From positions 2,914,001-2,978,000 of the forward strand of contig NZ_CP054585.1 in the NCBI RefSeq assembly GCF_003721435.2: DNA of 64,000 bases, written 5' to 3'. The first letter of the stretch is position 1, and every line of letters starts with the position of its first letter. The position numbers and the translations under genes were made by a program. The DNA is from Halorubrum sp. CBA1229 (GTDB lineage Archaea > Halobacteriota > Halobacteria > Halobacteriales > Haloferacaceae). Of this stretch, positions 42,023 to 50,990 are shown piece after piece. The notes under the pieces are model-generated. The model was not told the DNA's origin. It did not search any database and worked only from the letters and a program-made list of their open reading frames with translations.

Positions 42023-42973
42023 ATGCCACCCCGCCCCTCGACGTTCTCGATCGCCGCCCGCGACCCGGAGACCGACGCCGTCGGCGTCGCCGTCCAGTCG
42101 AAGTTCGTCGGCGTCGGCGCGGTCGTCCCGTTCGTCAGCGCTGACGCGGGCGCGATCGCGACGCAGAGCTTCGCGAACGTCGCCTACGGACCCGACGGGC
42201 TCGACCTCCTCCGCGAGGGGCGCGACGCCGCCGCGGTCGTCGACGAGCTCACGAGCGCCGACGACGAGGCGCCCTCCCGACAGGTCGGCGTCGTCGGTCT
42301 CGACGGCGAGCCGGCCGCGTTCACGGGCGAGGAGTGCCACGACTACGCCGGCGACCTGCAGGGCGAGCAGTACACCGTGCAGGGGAACATCCTGGAGAAC
42401 GCCGAGACCCTCACGGCGATGGCGGAGGCGTTCGAGGAGACGACCGGCGGGCTCCCGGAGCGTCTCATCGCCGCGCTCCACGCCGGCAACGCGGCTGGCG
42501 GCGACAAGCGCGGCGAGCAGTCGGCGGCGCTGTACGTCGCCAAGCCGGAGGGCGGGTACGACGGCCGCAACGACCGGTGGATCGACGTGCGCGTCGACGA
42601 CCACGAACGGCCGATCGACGAGCTGGAGCGCGTGTTCAAGCTGTACGACGTCACCCTGCTGGAGCGCGAGGCGCCCGACGAGACCCGCGAGCTGACCGGC
42701 GACGCGGCGACCGAGGTGGCGGCGATCCTCGCCGACCTCGGCTTCCTCGACGAGAGCGACGCGGCCGAGGGCGACGCGGCCGACGTCGACGCCTTCGGCG
42801 AGCCCCACCGGGAGGCGCTGGAGACGTTCCGCGGGATGAACAACTTCGAGAACCACCCGATCCCGGTGTTAGAGGACGCCATCGCCCGCGGCTGGGCCGA
42901 CGCGGAGGGTGAGGGCGAGGACCGGCTCGTCGACGCGGTGTGGCACGGGCTCTCGCGGCTGGATAGAGTATAA
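42023..42973 (+). CDS. DUF1028 (Ntn-hydrolase-like) protein, 316 aa
   Basis: MPPRPSTFSIAARDPETDAVGVAVQSKFVGVG is the family start, with STFSIAARD typical of DUF1028, followed by AIATQSFANVAYGPDGLDLL, HDYAGDLQGEQYTVQGNIL and HAGNAAGGDKRGEQSAALYV. The fold is thought to be Ntn-hydrolase-like with a Ser/Thr nucleophile near the N-terminus. No pathway is evident. Leaderless by its TATA spacing. Confidence 0.88.
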   Translation: MPPRPSTFSIAARDPETDAVGVAVQSKFVGVGAVVPFVSADAGAIATQSFANVAYGPDGLDLLREGRDAAAVVDELTSADDEAPSRQVGVVGLDGEPAAFTGEECHDYAGDLQGEQYTVQGNILENAETLTAMAEAFEETTGGLPERLIAALHAGNAAGGDKRGEQSAALYVAKPEGGYDGRNDRWIDVRVDDHERPIDELERVFKLYDVTLLEREAPDETRELTGDAATEVAAILADLGFLDESDAAEGDAADVDAFGEPHREALETFRGMNNFENHPIPVLEDAIARGWADAEGEGEDRLVDAVWHGLSRLDRV

Positions 42974-43002
42974 AACGTCCCGCCCTCGAGACCGACCCGC
43001 GG

Positions 43003-43016
43003 GAGTATTTAAATAT
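43003..43016 (+). promoter_or_regulatory. TATA box of menD
   Basis: GAGTATTTAAATATCG sits about 25 bases before ATG 43037, the usual position for a leaderless mRNA. Confidence 0.65.
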
Positions 43017-43036
43017 CGACCACCTAGCGGCGGTTA

Positions 43037-44932
43037 ATGACCGCGCCGAACCGGAACGCGCTGTGGGCGAGGGCGCTCGTGGACGAGCTGGTCGCCGCCG
43101 GCGTCGACAGCGTCGTCGTCTCGCCGGGCAGCCGCTCGACGCCGCTGACCATGGCCGCCGCCCGCAGCGACGACCTCCGCGTCTTCTCGCAGTTGGACGA
43201 GCGCTCCGCCGCCTACTTCGCGCTGGGCCGCGCCCGGCGGACGGGGAGCGTCACGCCGCTGATCTGCACCTCCGGCACCGCCGCCGCCAACTACCACCCC
43301 GCCGTGATGGAGGCGAGCGAGGCCCGCGTCCCCCTGCTCGCGCTCACGGCCGACCGCCCGCCGGAGCTCCGCGACTCGGGGGCCAACCAGACCGCCGACC
43401 AGGAGAAGCTGTACGGCGACGCCGTCCGATTTTATAAGGACCTCCCCGAACCGGCGCCGAACGACCGCGCGCTCCGCTCGCTGCGGACCACCGTCTCGCG
43501 CGCCGTCGGGACCGCCGAGGGCGCCGACCCGGGCCCGGTGCATCTCAACGTTCCGTTTAAGAAGCCGCTGGAGCCGACGCGGGTGGCGGACGACGTGCCC
43601 GCCGACCTCGATCCGGTCGCCGCGACCGGCCGGGACGGCCCCTACGTCGACGTGACGCCGGGGTCGCCGGAGCCGGGAGACGAGGAGTTGCGCGCCCTCG
43701 CGAACGAGCTCGCGAGAACCGACCGCGGGCTGATCGTCGCCGGCCCCGCGGACCCGCCCGGACTCGACGCGGAGTCGGTGACGGCGCTGTCGCACGCGAC
43801 CGGGTTCCCGGTCCTCGCCGACCCGCTCTCCGGCGTCCGGTACGGCGGCCACACTCGGGTCGCGCCAGTGATCGGCGCCTACGATGCCTACCTCTCGGCA
43901 GATGTCGCGGGGGAGGACGACGCCGGCGAAGACGGCGGGGCTCCGGACGCCGACGCCGCCGGCTGGACCGACCCCGAACTGGTCCTCCGGCTCGGCGCGT
44001 CGCCCACCTCGAAGCGCCTCCGCAAGTACCTCGCCGGCACCGGCGCCGACCAGTACCAGGTCGACCCCGCGGGGCGCTGGCGCGAGGCCGAGTTCGCCGC
44101 GACCGACCTCGTCGTCGCCGAGCCGAGCCGCCTCTGTGCCCGGCTCTCGCGGCTGGGAGGCGGGGGCGGCGGCGACCCGGACTGGCGCGCGCAGTGGGAG
44201 GCGGCCGACCGCGCCGCCCGGGCGATTCAGGAACGAGAGGCGGCGGACCGCCTCCCGGGAGACGACCCCGTCGGCTTCCACGAGGGCGACGCGCTCCGGG
44301 TCGTCGCCGACGCGCTCCCGGACCCGGCGACGCTGTTCGTCTCCAACTCCATGCCCATCCGCGACCTCGACCGGTTCGTCGGGCCGACGACGACGAGCGT
44401 CACCGCGCTCGGCAACCGCGGCGTGAGCGGGATCGACGGGATCGTCTCCAGCGCGCTCGGGGCCGGCTCAGCGACGACCGACGACCTCACCCTCGTCGTC
44501 GGCGACCTCGCGCTGTACCACGACGCGAACGGCCTGCTTGCGCTCGACCGGTGCGACGTCGACGCGACGGTCGTGCTGATCAACAACGACGGCGGGGGGA
44601 TCTTCCACGCGCTCCCGATCGAGTCGTTCGAGCCGGAGTTCACGGAGTCGTTCAAGACGCCCCACGGCATCGAGTTCGAGCCGATGGCCGACCTCCACGG
44701 GCTCGAGTACGCGCGGGTCGACGCGCGGCCCGAAGCGGTCGGCGACGGGGCCGAAGGGGCGGACGGGGCCGCGGAGGAGGCCGCCGCCGCGCTCGGGGAA
44801 GCGTACGCCCGGGCCAAAGAGGCCGACGGCTCGCACCTGATCGAGGTCCGGACAGACGCCGAGTCGAGCCACCGGACGCGCGAGCGGCTCGCGTCCGCGG
44901 TCGAGGACGCGGTCCACGGCGACGGGGACTGA
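43037..44932 (+). CDS. menD: 2-succinyl-5-enolpyruvyl-6-hydroxy-3-cyclohexene-1-carboxylate synthase MenD
   Basis: Thiamine diphosphate enzyme of menaquinone synthesis. VSPGSRSTPLT, LDERSAAYFALG and CTSGTAAANYHPAV are the N-terminal (PYR) domain; TADRPPELRDSGANQT is diagnostic for MenD. The C-terminal PP domain has VGDLALYHDANGLLAL and VLINNDGGGIFHALPI, which bind the diphosphate and metal. Two low-complexity acidic loops are halophilic additions. Menaquinone is the main quinone of haloarchaea. No other men genes are in the window. Confidence 0.95.
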   Translation: MTAPNRNALWARALVDELVAAGVDSVVVSPGSRSTPLTMAAARSDDLRVFSQLDERSAAYFALGRARRTGSVTPLICTSGTAAANYHPAVMEASEARVPLLALTADRPPELRDSGANQTADQEKLYGDAVRFYKDLPEPAPNDRALRSLRTTVSRAVGTAEGADPGPVHLNVPFKKPLEPTRVADDVPADLDPVAATGRDGPYVDVTPGSPEPGDEELRALANELARTDRGLIVAGPADPPGLDAESVTALSHATGFPVLADPLSGVRYGGHTRVAPVIGAYDAYLSADVAGEDDAGEDGGAPDADAAGWTDPELVLRLGASPTSKRLRKYLAGTGADQYQVDPAGRWREAEFAATDLVVAEPSRLCARLSRLGGGGGGDPDWRAQWEAADRAARAIQEREAADRLPGDDPVGFHEGDALRVVADALPDPATLFVSNSMPIRDLDRFVGPTTTSVTALGNRGVSGIDGIVSSALGAGSATTDDLTLVVGDLALYHDANGLLALDRCDVDATVVLINNDGGGIFHALPIESFEPEFTESFKTPHGIEFEPMADLHGLEYARVDARPEAVGDGAEGADGAAEEAAAALGEAYARAKEADGSHLIEVRTDAESSHRTRERLASAVEDAVHGDGD

Positions 44933-44950
44933 GGGGCGACCCGCGCGGCG

Positions 44951-45319
44951 TCACTCGACCGCGACTCGCGCGGTCGCCGCCGCATCGTGGTCCTCGGCGG
45001 TCAGCGACCCGACGACTCGGAACTCTCCCGCCGGCGGGTCCGGCCACGTCCCCTCGTAGGTCGCCGACTCGCCCGGCCCCAGCGTCTCGGTTCCGAGCGC
45101 CTGCGTGAACACCCGCCCCTCACCGTGTCGCCAGACGGGGTCGTCGTCTCCCGGCTCGGCGTCGCCCGGCTCGGCGTCGACTCCCTCGTACGCCGCGAAG
45201 TCGGCGCGCTGGCCGGTCCGGAACCGGAGCGTGACGGGGTCGTCGCCCTCGTTCGTCACGGTGAGCGCGAGGTCGACTCCCTCGTCGCCGTCGGCGGTCG
45301 CGAGCGCGGCGTCGAGCAT
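44951..45319 (-). CDS. BsuPI-related proteinase inhibitor-like protein, 122 aa
   Basis: A single beta-sandwich domain: LALTVTNEGDDPVTLRFRTGQRADF, VWRHGEGRVFTQALGTETLGPGESATYEGTW and PAGEFRVVGSLTAED, the pattern of the intracellular proteinase inhibitor BsuPI family. No signal peptide, so cytoplasmic. TTTTTAAATC on the minus strand at 45342-45351 gives leaderless spacing to ATG 45319. Inhibitor activity has not been shown for archaeal members. Confidence 0.75.
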   Translation of the reverse strand: MLDAALATADGDEGVDLALTVTNEGDDPVTLRFRTGQRADFAAYEGVDAEPGDAEPGDDDPVWRHGEGRVFTQALGTETLGPGESATYEGTWPDPPAGEFRVVGSLTAEDHDAAATARVAVE

Positions 45320-45418
45320 GCGACCAGATCGCACGGGACGCGATTTAAAAACAGGGCTCGGGCGGGTCCGCCCCTCGGCGACGACGCGCATAAGTCGGGG
45401 CTCCCCCTACTGGCGAAC

Positions 45419-46171
45419 GTGCAGGTCGTGGGCTACGAGTCGGGCGAGGGACTCTACGTCGCCAGCGGCGGCGCGGTCGAGTTCGTCGAGGCGGACGCCG
45501 GGACGGAGCTCGCGTACGGCCTCGGCGACCGCCGCTGCGCCGGGACCGTCCACGACGGCGAACACGTCGCCTGCGACGCCTCAGACGCCCCCTACTGCGA
45601 CGCCCACGACAGCGTCTGGGTCTGCGCGCGGTGTACGGGGACGTGTTTAAAAGACGAGATGGACTGTCACGAGGAGCACGCGCTGTACCTCGCCGCGTTC
45701 GCGCCCGACGTGTTGAAGGTCGGCGTGACGCGGCTGTGGCGGCTGGAGACGCGGCTCCGCGAGCAGGGCGCGGACCGGGCCGCCCACGTCCGGACCTTCC
45801 CGGACGGCCGGGTCGCCCGGCAGGTGGAGGCCGAGCTGGCCGACGGCGACGACCTCGTCGACCGGGTCCGGGTGCCGACGAAGCTCGCCGGGTTCGGGCG
45901 CGCGGTCGACGAGTCGGCGTGGGAAGCGCTCCTCGACCGGTTCGACCCGATCGACCGCTTCGCGTTCGACTACGGGCTCGACCTCGCCGACCGCCCGGTC
46001 GCGGAGACGATGGCGGCCGGCACGGTGCGCGGCTGGAAGGGCCGGGTGCTGGTGCTCGACCGCGGCGGGTCGACGTACGGGGTCGACGCCCGGGAGCTGG
46101 TCGGGTACGAACTCACCGACGAGGTTCCGGGCCGCGAACTGCAGTCGAGCCTGGGGGCGTTCGGCGAGTGA
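45419..46171 (+). CDS. DUF2797 family protein, 250 aa
   Basis: Starts GTG 45419 (MQVVGYESGEGLYVAS). A cysteine-rich centre, RRCAGTVHDGEHVACDA, YCDAHDSVWVCARCTGTC and MDCHEEHALYLAAFAPDVLKVGVTR, looks like a metal-binding domain followed by a GIY-YIG-like KVGVTRLWRLETRLREQGA segment, as in DUF2797. Translationally coupled to the next gene by a 4-bp overlap (GTGA). Function unknown; nucleic-acid binding is plausible. Confidence 0.75.
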   Translation: MQVVGYESGEGLYVASGGAVEFVEADAGTELAYGLGDRRCAGTVHDGEHVACDASDAPYCDAHDSVWVCARCTGTCLKDEMDCHEEHALYLAAFAPDVLKVGVTRLWRLETRLREQGADRAAHVRTFPDGRVARQVEAELADGDDLVDRVRVPTKLAGFGRAVDESAWEALLDRFDPIDRFAFDYGLDLADRPVAETMAAGTVRGWKGRVLVLDRGGSTYGVDARELVGYELTDEVPGRELQSSLGAFGE

Positions 46172-46842
46172 CGGAGGGACTCGTGGCGGTCCTGTTCGGT
46201 GACCCCTTCGCCGTCATGAACACGATCGGGCTGGTCGCGTTCGCGCTCGTGGGGTCGACGAAGGCGATCCGGGAGGAGTTCGACCTGTTCGGCGTCGCCG
46301 TCGTCGGGCTGGCGATGGCGTTCGCCGGCGGGGTGACCCGCGACCTCCTCGTGAACCGCGTCCCGCTCGCCCTCCAGTCGCCGGTCGAGATCGCGCTCGG
46401 ACTCGTCGGCGTCGGGTTGGCCGTCGGCCTCAGCGTCGCCCTCCAATCGGCCGACACCCACCCGATAACGCTCGTCGCGGACGCGATCGGGCTCGCCGCG
46501 TTCGCGACGACCGGCGCGATCGTCGCCGCCGACGCGGGCGTCTCCGCGTTCGGCGTCGTCGCGGTCGCGACGATCAACGCGGTCGGCGGCGGCGCGTTCG
46601 CGGACATCCTGCTCGACCGCGCGCCGTTCATTTTGTTCGACGACTTCTACGCGAGCTGCGCGGTGCTGGGCGGGGCGACGTACTGGGCGCTCGGCGCGCT
46701 GGGCGGTCTCGGCGGAATCGCCGCCGCCGGCTGTGCGGCGGTGACCGTCGGGAGCCGGCTGGTCGCGGTCGCGTACGGCTGGAGCGTCCCCACCGCCGGG
46801 TGGGTCGAGCGGCTCGTCGAGCGCGTCAGCGGCAAGCGGTAG
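46168..46842 (+). CDS. TRIC/UPF0126 family cation channel-like membrane protein, 224 aa
   Basis: Seven hydrophobic segments in two similar halves, each with the TRIC glycine motif: GLAMAFAGGVTRDLLVNRVP and TINAVGGGAFADILLDRAPF. Prokaryotic members are trimeric cation channels, likely for K+ or Na+. Start GTG overlaps the DUF2797 stop. C-terminal hairpin at 46861-46882 probably ends transcription. Confidence 0.88.
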   Translation: MTEGLVAVLFGDPFAVMNTIGLVAFALVGSTKAIREEFDLFGVAVVGLAMAFAGGVTRDLLVNRVPLALQSPVEIALGLVGVGLAVGLSVALQSADTHPITLVADAIGLAAFATTGAIVAADAGVSAFGVVAVATINAVGGGAFADILLDRAPFILFDDFYASCAVLGGATYWALGALGGLGGIAAAGCAAVTVGSRLVAVAYGWSVPTAGWVERLVERVSGKR

Positions 46843-46860
46843 CTCGGACCGGCGAGCGGT

Positions 46861-46882
46861 GAGCCCTATTTAAAAAGGGCTC
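46861..46882. terminator. Bidirectional hairpin terminator
   Basis: GAGCCCT (46861-46867) and AGGGCTC (46876-46882) flank an A/T-rich loop, between convergent genes. The right arm overlaps the first bases of the permease stop codon. Confidence 0.65.
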
Positions 46883-47963
46883 AGCTCTCGAACCCGTTCT
46901 CCGCGACGAGCGCCCTGACGCCGGCGTACGCGACCGCCGCGATACCGACGTAGGCGACGACGAGGGCGGTCGTCGTCGCGTCCGCGCTGTCGATCGCGAG
47001 CCGCGCGACCGCGTTCGCGGGCCCGCCGGCCATCGCCGTGGCGCCGCCGAACAGGACGAGGACCCCGACCGAGTAGAGGAACTGGGCAGCCCGGCGGTCG
47101 GGCGCGAGCGCGGAGATGGCGACCGCCAGCGCGACGACGAGCGTCGTCAGCGCGGTCATCAGCGCGAGGATCGACGGGACGTTGGCGACGGGCGTCCCGT
47201 TCGCGCGGAGCAGGAGCAGCCACAGCAGCGCCTGTCCGGGGGCGATCGCGACCGCGGCGAGCGCCTTGCCGTCGACGATCTCCCCCAGCGTGACCGGGGC
47301 GACGCGGAGCAGTTCGAGCGTCCCCTCGTCGATCTCCTCGGTGATCGAGTCGACCACGAGCGACCCGGAGATGAAGACGGGGAGGAAGACGAGAACCGGG
47401 ATCAACACGGTGTAGGTGAACGTGAAGTACGGGCTGGAGCCGGTCCGCTCCGGGAGCGGAAGCGGCGACTCGCTGAGGGACGCGGCGCGGTCGGCGCGCT
47501 CGTTCAGCTCGTAGGTCCGCAGCAGCTCCCGGAGCTGGACGACGATCACGGTGGTCTCGACGGTCGCGTCCGGCGCCGTGACCGTGGCCGAGATCCGCCC
47601 CTCGTCGTGCCGGTTCACCACGACCACCGCGTCGGCGGCGTTGCGGTCGAAGGCGAGCCGCGCGGCGGCGGCGTCCTCGTACGGGGTGACCGAGGCCCCC
47701 TCGACCTCGCTCGCGGCGCGTTCGAGGTCGCTCACGGCGTCGCCCGCGCCGGCCACCTCCACCTCCGCGCCGCCGAGCGCGCCGGGGTCGTACATCGAGA
47801 CGAGCCCGACCACGAGGAACGACGAGAACGCCGCGATGAACAGCTGGATCGCGACCGCGAGCAGGATCGTCTTCTCCGCGCGCAGGCCCGCCAGCTCGCG
47901 GCCGGCGATCGTCAGGCGGCTGCTCTTTCCGGCGGTCGTCGCCCCGCCTTCACCCTCACCCAT
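46881..47963 (-). CDS. ABC-2 type transporter permease, 360 aa
   Basis: One membrane helix near the N-terminus (ILLAVAIQLFIAAFSSFLVVG), then a 130-residue extracytoplasmic domain, then five or six helices including FTYTVLIPVLVFLPVFISGSLVVD, the NatB-like architecture of sodium or peptide exporters. VVDSITEEIDEGTLELLRVAP is the conserved cytosolic loop of ABC-2 permeases. Its start overlaps the preceding permease gene by 8 bp, so the three genes 46881-50897 form one operon. Confidence 0.88.
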   Translation of the reverse strand: MGEGEGGATTAGKSSRLTIAGRELAGLRAEKTILLAVAIQLFIAAFSSFLVVGLVSMYDPGALGGAEVEVAGAGDAVSDLERAASEVEGASVTPYEDAAAARLAFDRNAADAVVVVNRHDEGRISATVTAPDATVETTVIVVQLRELLRTYELNERADRAASLSESPLPLPERTGSSPYFTFTYTVLIPVLVFLPVFISGSLVVDSITEEIDEGTLELLRVAPVTLGEIVDGKALAAVAIAPGQALLWLLLLRANGTPVANVPSILALMTALTTLVVALAVAISALAPDRRAAQFLYSVGVLVLFGGATAMAGGPANAVARLAIDSADATTTALVVAYVGIAAVAYAGVRALVAENGFES

Positions 47964-49887
47964 GGATGCTCACCACCCCGAAGTTGTACGCGGCGTGGAG
48001 CAGCGTCGCCAGCGCCAGCGTCAGGACGTAGTACGTCCGGTTCCGGCTCGCGCCCACCGCGGCGACGGTCGTCGCGAACCCGTGGAGCAGGAGGGGCGCG
48101 AACAGCAGCGCCGCGACGGCGACCGGGGAGAGCCCCTCGACGCCGGCGACGCTCCCGAACGCGGCTCGGCCGACGTACAGGTCGGTGAGCCCGACCGCCT
48201 GCACGACCGCCGTGGCCTTCTCGGCGAGGAAGAAGCCGACCGCGGAGGCGAGCCCGACCGCGACGGCGACCCGGTCGGCCCGGGCGAAGACGCCGCGCTC
48301 GAACCCGGCGTAGAGGTGGACGCTTTTCGCGACCTCCTCGATGAAGGCGATGGTCACGAGCAGCACGGGGATCGACACCGTCACCGGCAGTGCGAACAGC
48401 GTCGCGACCGCCAGCAGCTCCGCGACGAACACGAAGGGGATCGTGAAGGCGGTGAGGAGCGCGACCGACCCGAGCGCGCGGATCCGCCGACGGTCGACGA
48501 GGTCGGCGAGGACGACGTCCTCTATCGCCGAGAGCCGCACCGCGAGCGCGTCGAGGAGCTTCCGCGCCACGGGCTTCTGGGTGAACATGTCTTCCTCGCG
48601 GTACACCCCGAGCCCGAGCCCGAACAGGAGGGCGGCGCCGAGCGCCATCGGCCCGGTCGAGAAGAGGGCCTCGCCGACCGAGACGGCCTCCCCTTGCAGG
48701 TCGAAGACGACGAGCGTCAGCGGCGACACCAGTGCGACGGGCGTTACGTTGGTGAAGATGGCCGGCACGAAGGCGTACGTCGTCAGGAGCACGCTGACGC
48801 CGACCGTGACGAAGGTGAGCTCCTTGAACGACCGCGCGAACATCGCGCCGACGAACGTGGCCGCGAGGAAGGTCAGCGCCACCGGAAGCACGGCGATCAC
48901 CGAGAGGGGGCCGCCCCCCACGGCGGCCGCGATGAGCGTCGTGACGAGCAGCGCGGCCGCGACGTACGGCAGCGTCTTCCCGGCGACGATGTCGACCGGC
49001 GAGAGCGGCGTGACGAGCAGCGGCTCCCCCCGCCGGTTCGTGCGCTCGTCGAGAATCGAGGAGCCGTACGCCTGGATGAGGAAGTTCATCGGGACGAGGA
49101 AGACAAACGCGAGAAGCAGCGAGACGAACGGGAACGGCGGGGAGATCGACCCCGGCGACCCGACCGTGTCGGCGCCGAACGCCGCGCCGCCGACAGAGGG
49201 GACCGCGAGGCCGTCGCCGGCGGTGTCGTCGGCCGTCACCGGGTCTCCGCTACCGTCCGCGTCGCCGCCCTCCGAGTCGCCGTCGCTCCCGCCGCCGTCG
49301 GTGGAGCCGTCTCCGCCGCCGGATCCGTCCCCGCTTTCGCTGTCGCCCCCGCTACCGCCGTCGTCCTCGCCGAGCGTCGAGCCGTCGTCGAGCCCGCTCG
49401 TCCGACCGACGTACTGGAGGGTGACGGTGATCGGGAAGGCGGCGGTCGCGTTCTCCTCGGCGGCCATCAGCCGCTCGTTGTGCGCCTCGACGGCCTCGCG
49501 GAACTCGGCGGCCGCGGCCTCGCCCTTCCGCGTGTCGCTGGCCCGGACGGCGACGGTCTCGACCGCGCCGGTCCGGCTCCCGCCGCCGTCGAACACGACG
49601 AGGTCGGCCGTGTCGCCGAGTTCGGCCCCCTCGACGGGGACCGGCGTCAGCGCCGGCGCCTCCTCGACCGCGTCCGCGTACGGGGAGTCGCCGTCGACGG
49701 CGACCCGGTAGACGTCGCGGTCGACGTCGAGCCCGACCGCTCCGGCCGCGAGCCCCCCGCCGAGGACGCCGCCGGCGACGAGCAGGAGCGCGAGCGCCGC
49801 GAGCAGCGTGCGGCGGTCGACGCCGCCGCCGGCGCGGGCGACCTCCCAGCGGGCGACCCGGAGGACCCTCCGGAGCCGGTCGATCAC
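47956..49887 (-). CDS. ABC-2 permease fused to PrsW-like intramembrane protease, 643 aa
   Basis: The first half is an ABC-2 permease: helix near 28-52, a large extracytoplasmic part with a Gly/Ser/Asp-rich linker, LDERTNRRGEPLLVTPLSPVDIVAG loop, then six helices. From about residue 450 the sequence is a second membrane domain with a PrsW/CPBP-like catalytic pattern: EEVAK (E517, E518), a further Glu in FFLAEK (E556), LLHGFAT (H602) and LLHAAYNFG (H631). Such glutamate/histidine sets bind a metal in site-2-independent intramembrane metalloproteases. GTG start overlaps the ATPase stop. The fusion suggests cleavage of exported substrates during transport. Confidence 0.78.
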   Translation of the reverse strand: MIDRLRRVLRVARWEVARAGGGVDRRTLLAALALLLVAGGVLGGGLAAGAVGLDVDRDVYRVAVDGDSPYADAVEEAPALTPVPVEGAELGDTADLVVFDGGGSRTGAVETVAVRASDTRKGEAAAAEFREAVEAHNERLMAAEENATAAFPITVTLQYVGRTSGLDDGSTLGEDDGGSGGDSESGDGSGGGDGSTDGGGSDGDSEGGDADGSGDPVTADDTAGDGLAVPSVGGAAFGADTVGSPGSISPPFPFVSLLLAFVFLVPMNFLIQAYGSSILDERTNRRGEPLLVTPLSPVDIVAGKTLPYVAAALLVTTLIAAAVGGGPLSVIAVLPVALTFLAATFVGAMFARSFKELTFVTVGVSVLLTTYAFVPAIFTNVTPVALVSPLTLVVFDLQGEAVSVGEALFSTGPMALGAALLFGLGLGVYREEDMFTQKPVARKLLDALAVRLSAIEDVVLADLVDRRRIRALGSVALLTAFTIPFVFVAELLAVATLFALPVTVSIPVLLVTIAFIEEVAKSVHLYAGFERGVFARADRVAVAVGLASAVGFFLAEKATAVVQAVGLTDLYVGRAAFGSVAGVEGLSPVAVAALLFAPLLLHGFATTVAAVGASRNRTYYVLTLALATLLHAAYNFGVVSIHG

Positions 49888-50897
49888 TCGGCCCCCTCCG
49901 GCGGCCCCGCGGGGCGTTTCTCGTCGTCGCCTCCGGTATCGTCGTCCGTCTCATCGACCGGCCCGCCGCCGGCCGCGTACCGTCCGGGCATCGGTCGCCC
50001 GACGATGTCGAGGAACACGTCCTCCAAGCTGGGTTCGCGGGTGCGGATGTCGACGACCTCGCCGCCGGCGTCGGCGGCCGCCGCCCGGACCGCCTCGACC
50101 GCGTCCATGTCCGGTACGACGGTGCGGAACCGGTCGCCGACCTCCTCGGTCGCGGCGCCCGGGTCGTCGAGCGTCTCGGTCAGCCGCTCGGTGACCGCGG
50201 GCGAGACGTCGGTGAACACGTGGTACGTCGTCTCGCCGTGTCGCTCGCGGATCCCGTCGACGCTCCCGCGGGCGACGATGCGGCCCTCGTTCATCACCAC
50301 GACGCGGTCGCAGACGGACTCGACGTGGTAGAGGTTGTGCGCGGAGAAGACGACGGTCTTCCCGGCCGCGCGGAGCTCGCGGGTGAACTCCAGCACGGAG
50401 TTCGTCGTCACCGGGTCGAGCCCCGAGGCGGGCTCGTCGTACACGAGCACGTCCGGGTCGTTGACGAGCGACCGGGCGATGGCGACCTTGCGTTTCATCC
50501 CCTTCGACATGTCGCCGAGCCGGCGCTCGCGGTGGTCCAGTTCGAGCCGGTCGAGCGCGGCCTCGATGCGCTCGTCGGCGACGTCGCGCGGCACGTCGTA
50601 CAGGTCGGCGAAGAACCGCAGGTACGACAGCGGCGTCATCTCCTCGTACAAGGGCGACTCCTCGGGGAGGAAGCCGAGTCGCCGTCGCATCTCCGGGTCG
50701 TCCGAGGGGAAGCCGGCGACCGTGACCTCGCCGTCGGTGGGCTCGACCAGTCCCGCGAGCACCTTCAGCGTCGTCGTCTTGCCGGCGCCGTTCGGGCCGA
50801 CGATGCCGAACACCTCGCCCTCCTCGACGGAGAAGCCGCTGTCGACGACGGCCGCGAAGTCGCCGTACGTCTTCCGTAGCCCCTCCACCTCGATCAT
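49884..50897 (-). CDS. ABC transporter ATP-binding protein (NatA-like), 337 aa
   Basis: Walker A GPNGAGKTTT (about 34-43), signature DMSKGMKRKVAIAR, Walker B VLVYDEPASGLDP, and the H-loop SAHNLYH. The C-terminal region after 230 is a regulatory domain as in NatA-type exporters, followed by a short acidic tail. First gene of the exporter operon with both permeases. Substrate unknown. Confidence 0.93.
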   Translation of the reverse strand: MIEVEGLRKTYGDFAAVVDSGFSVEEGEVFGIVGPNGAGKTTTLKVLAGLVEPTDGEVTVAGFPSDDPEMRRRLGFLPEESPLYEEMTPLSYLRFFADLYDVPRDVADERIEAALDRLELDHRERRLGDMSKGMKRKVAIARSLVNDPDVLVYDEPASGLDPVTTNSVLEFTRELRAAGKTVVFSAHNLYHVESVCDRVVVMNEGRIVARGSVDGIRERHGETTYHVFTDVSPAVTERLTETLDDPGAATEEVGDRFRTVVPDMDAVEAVRAAAADAGGEVVDIRTREPSLEDVFLDIVGRPMPGRYAAGGGPVDETDDDTGGDDEKRPAGPPEGAE

Positions 50898-50990
50898 GGG
50901 ATTCGCTCGGCCGCGGGACGGGTTAAACCCACCTCCGCGGCTATCAGCCGCGAGAACGCGGAGCGAGGGTCACGGATCCTTCGGCGCGAT

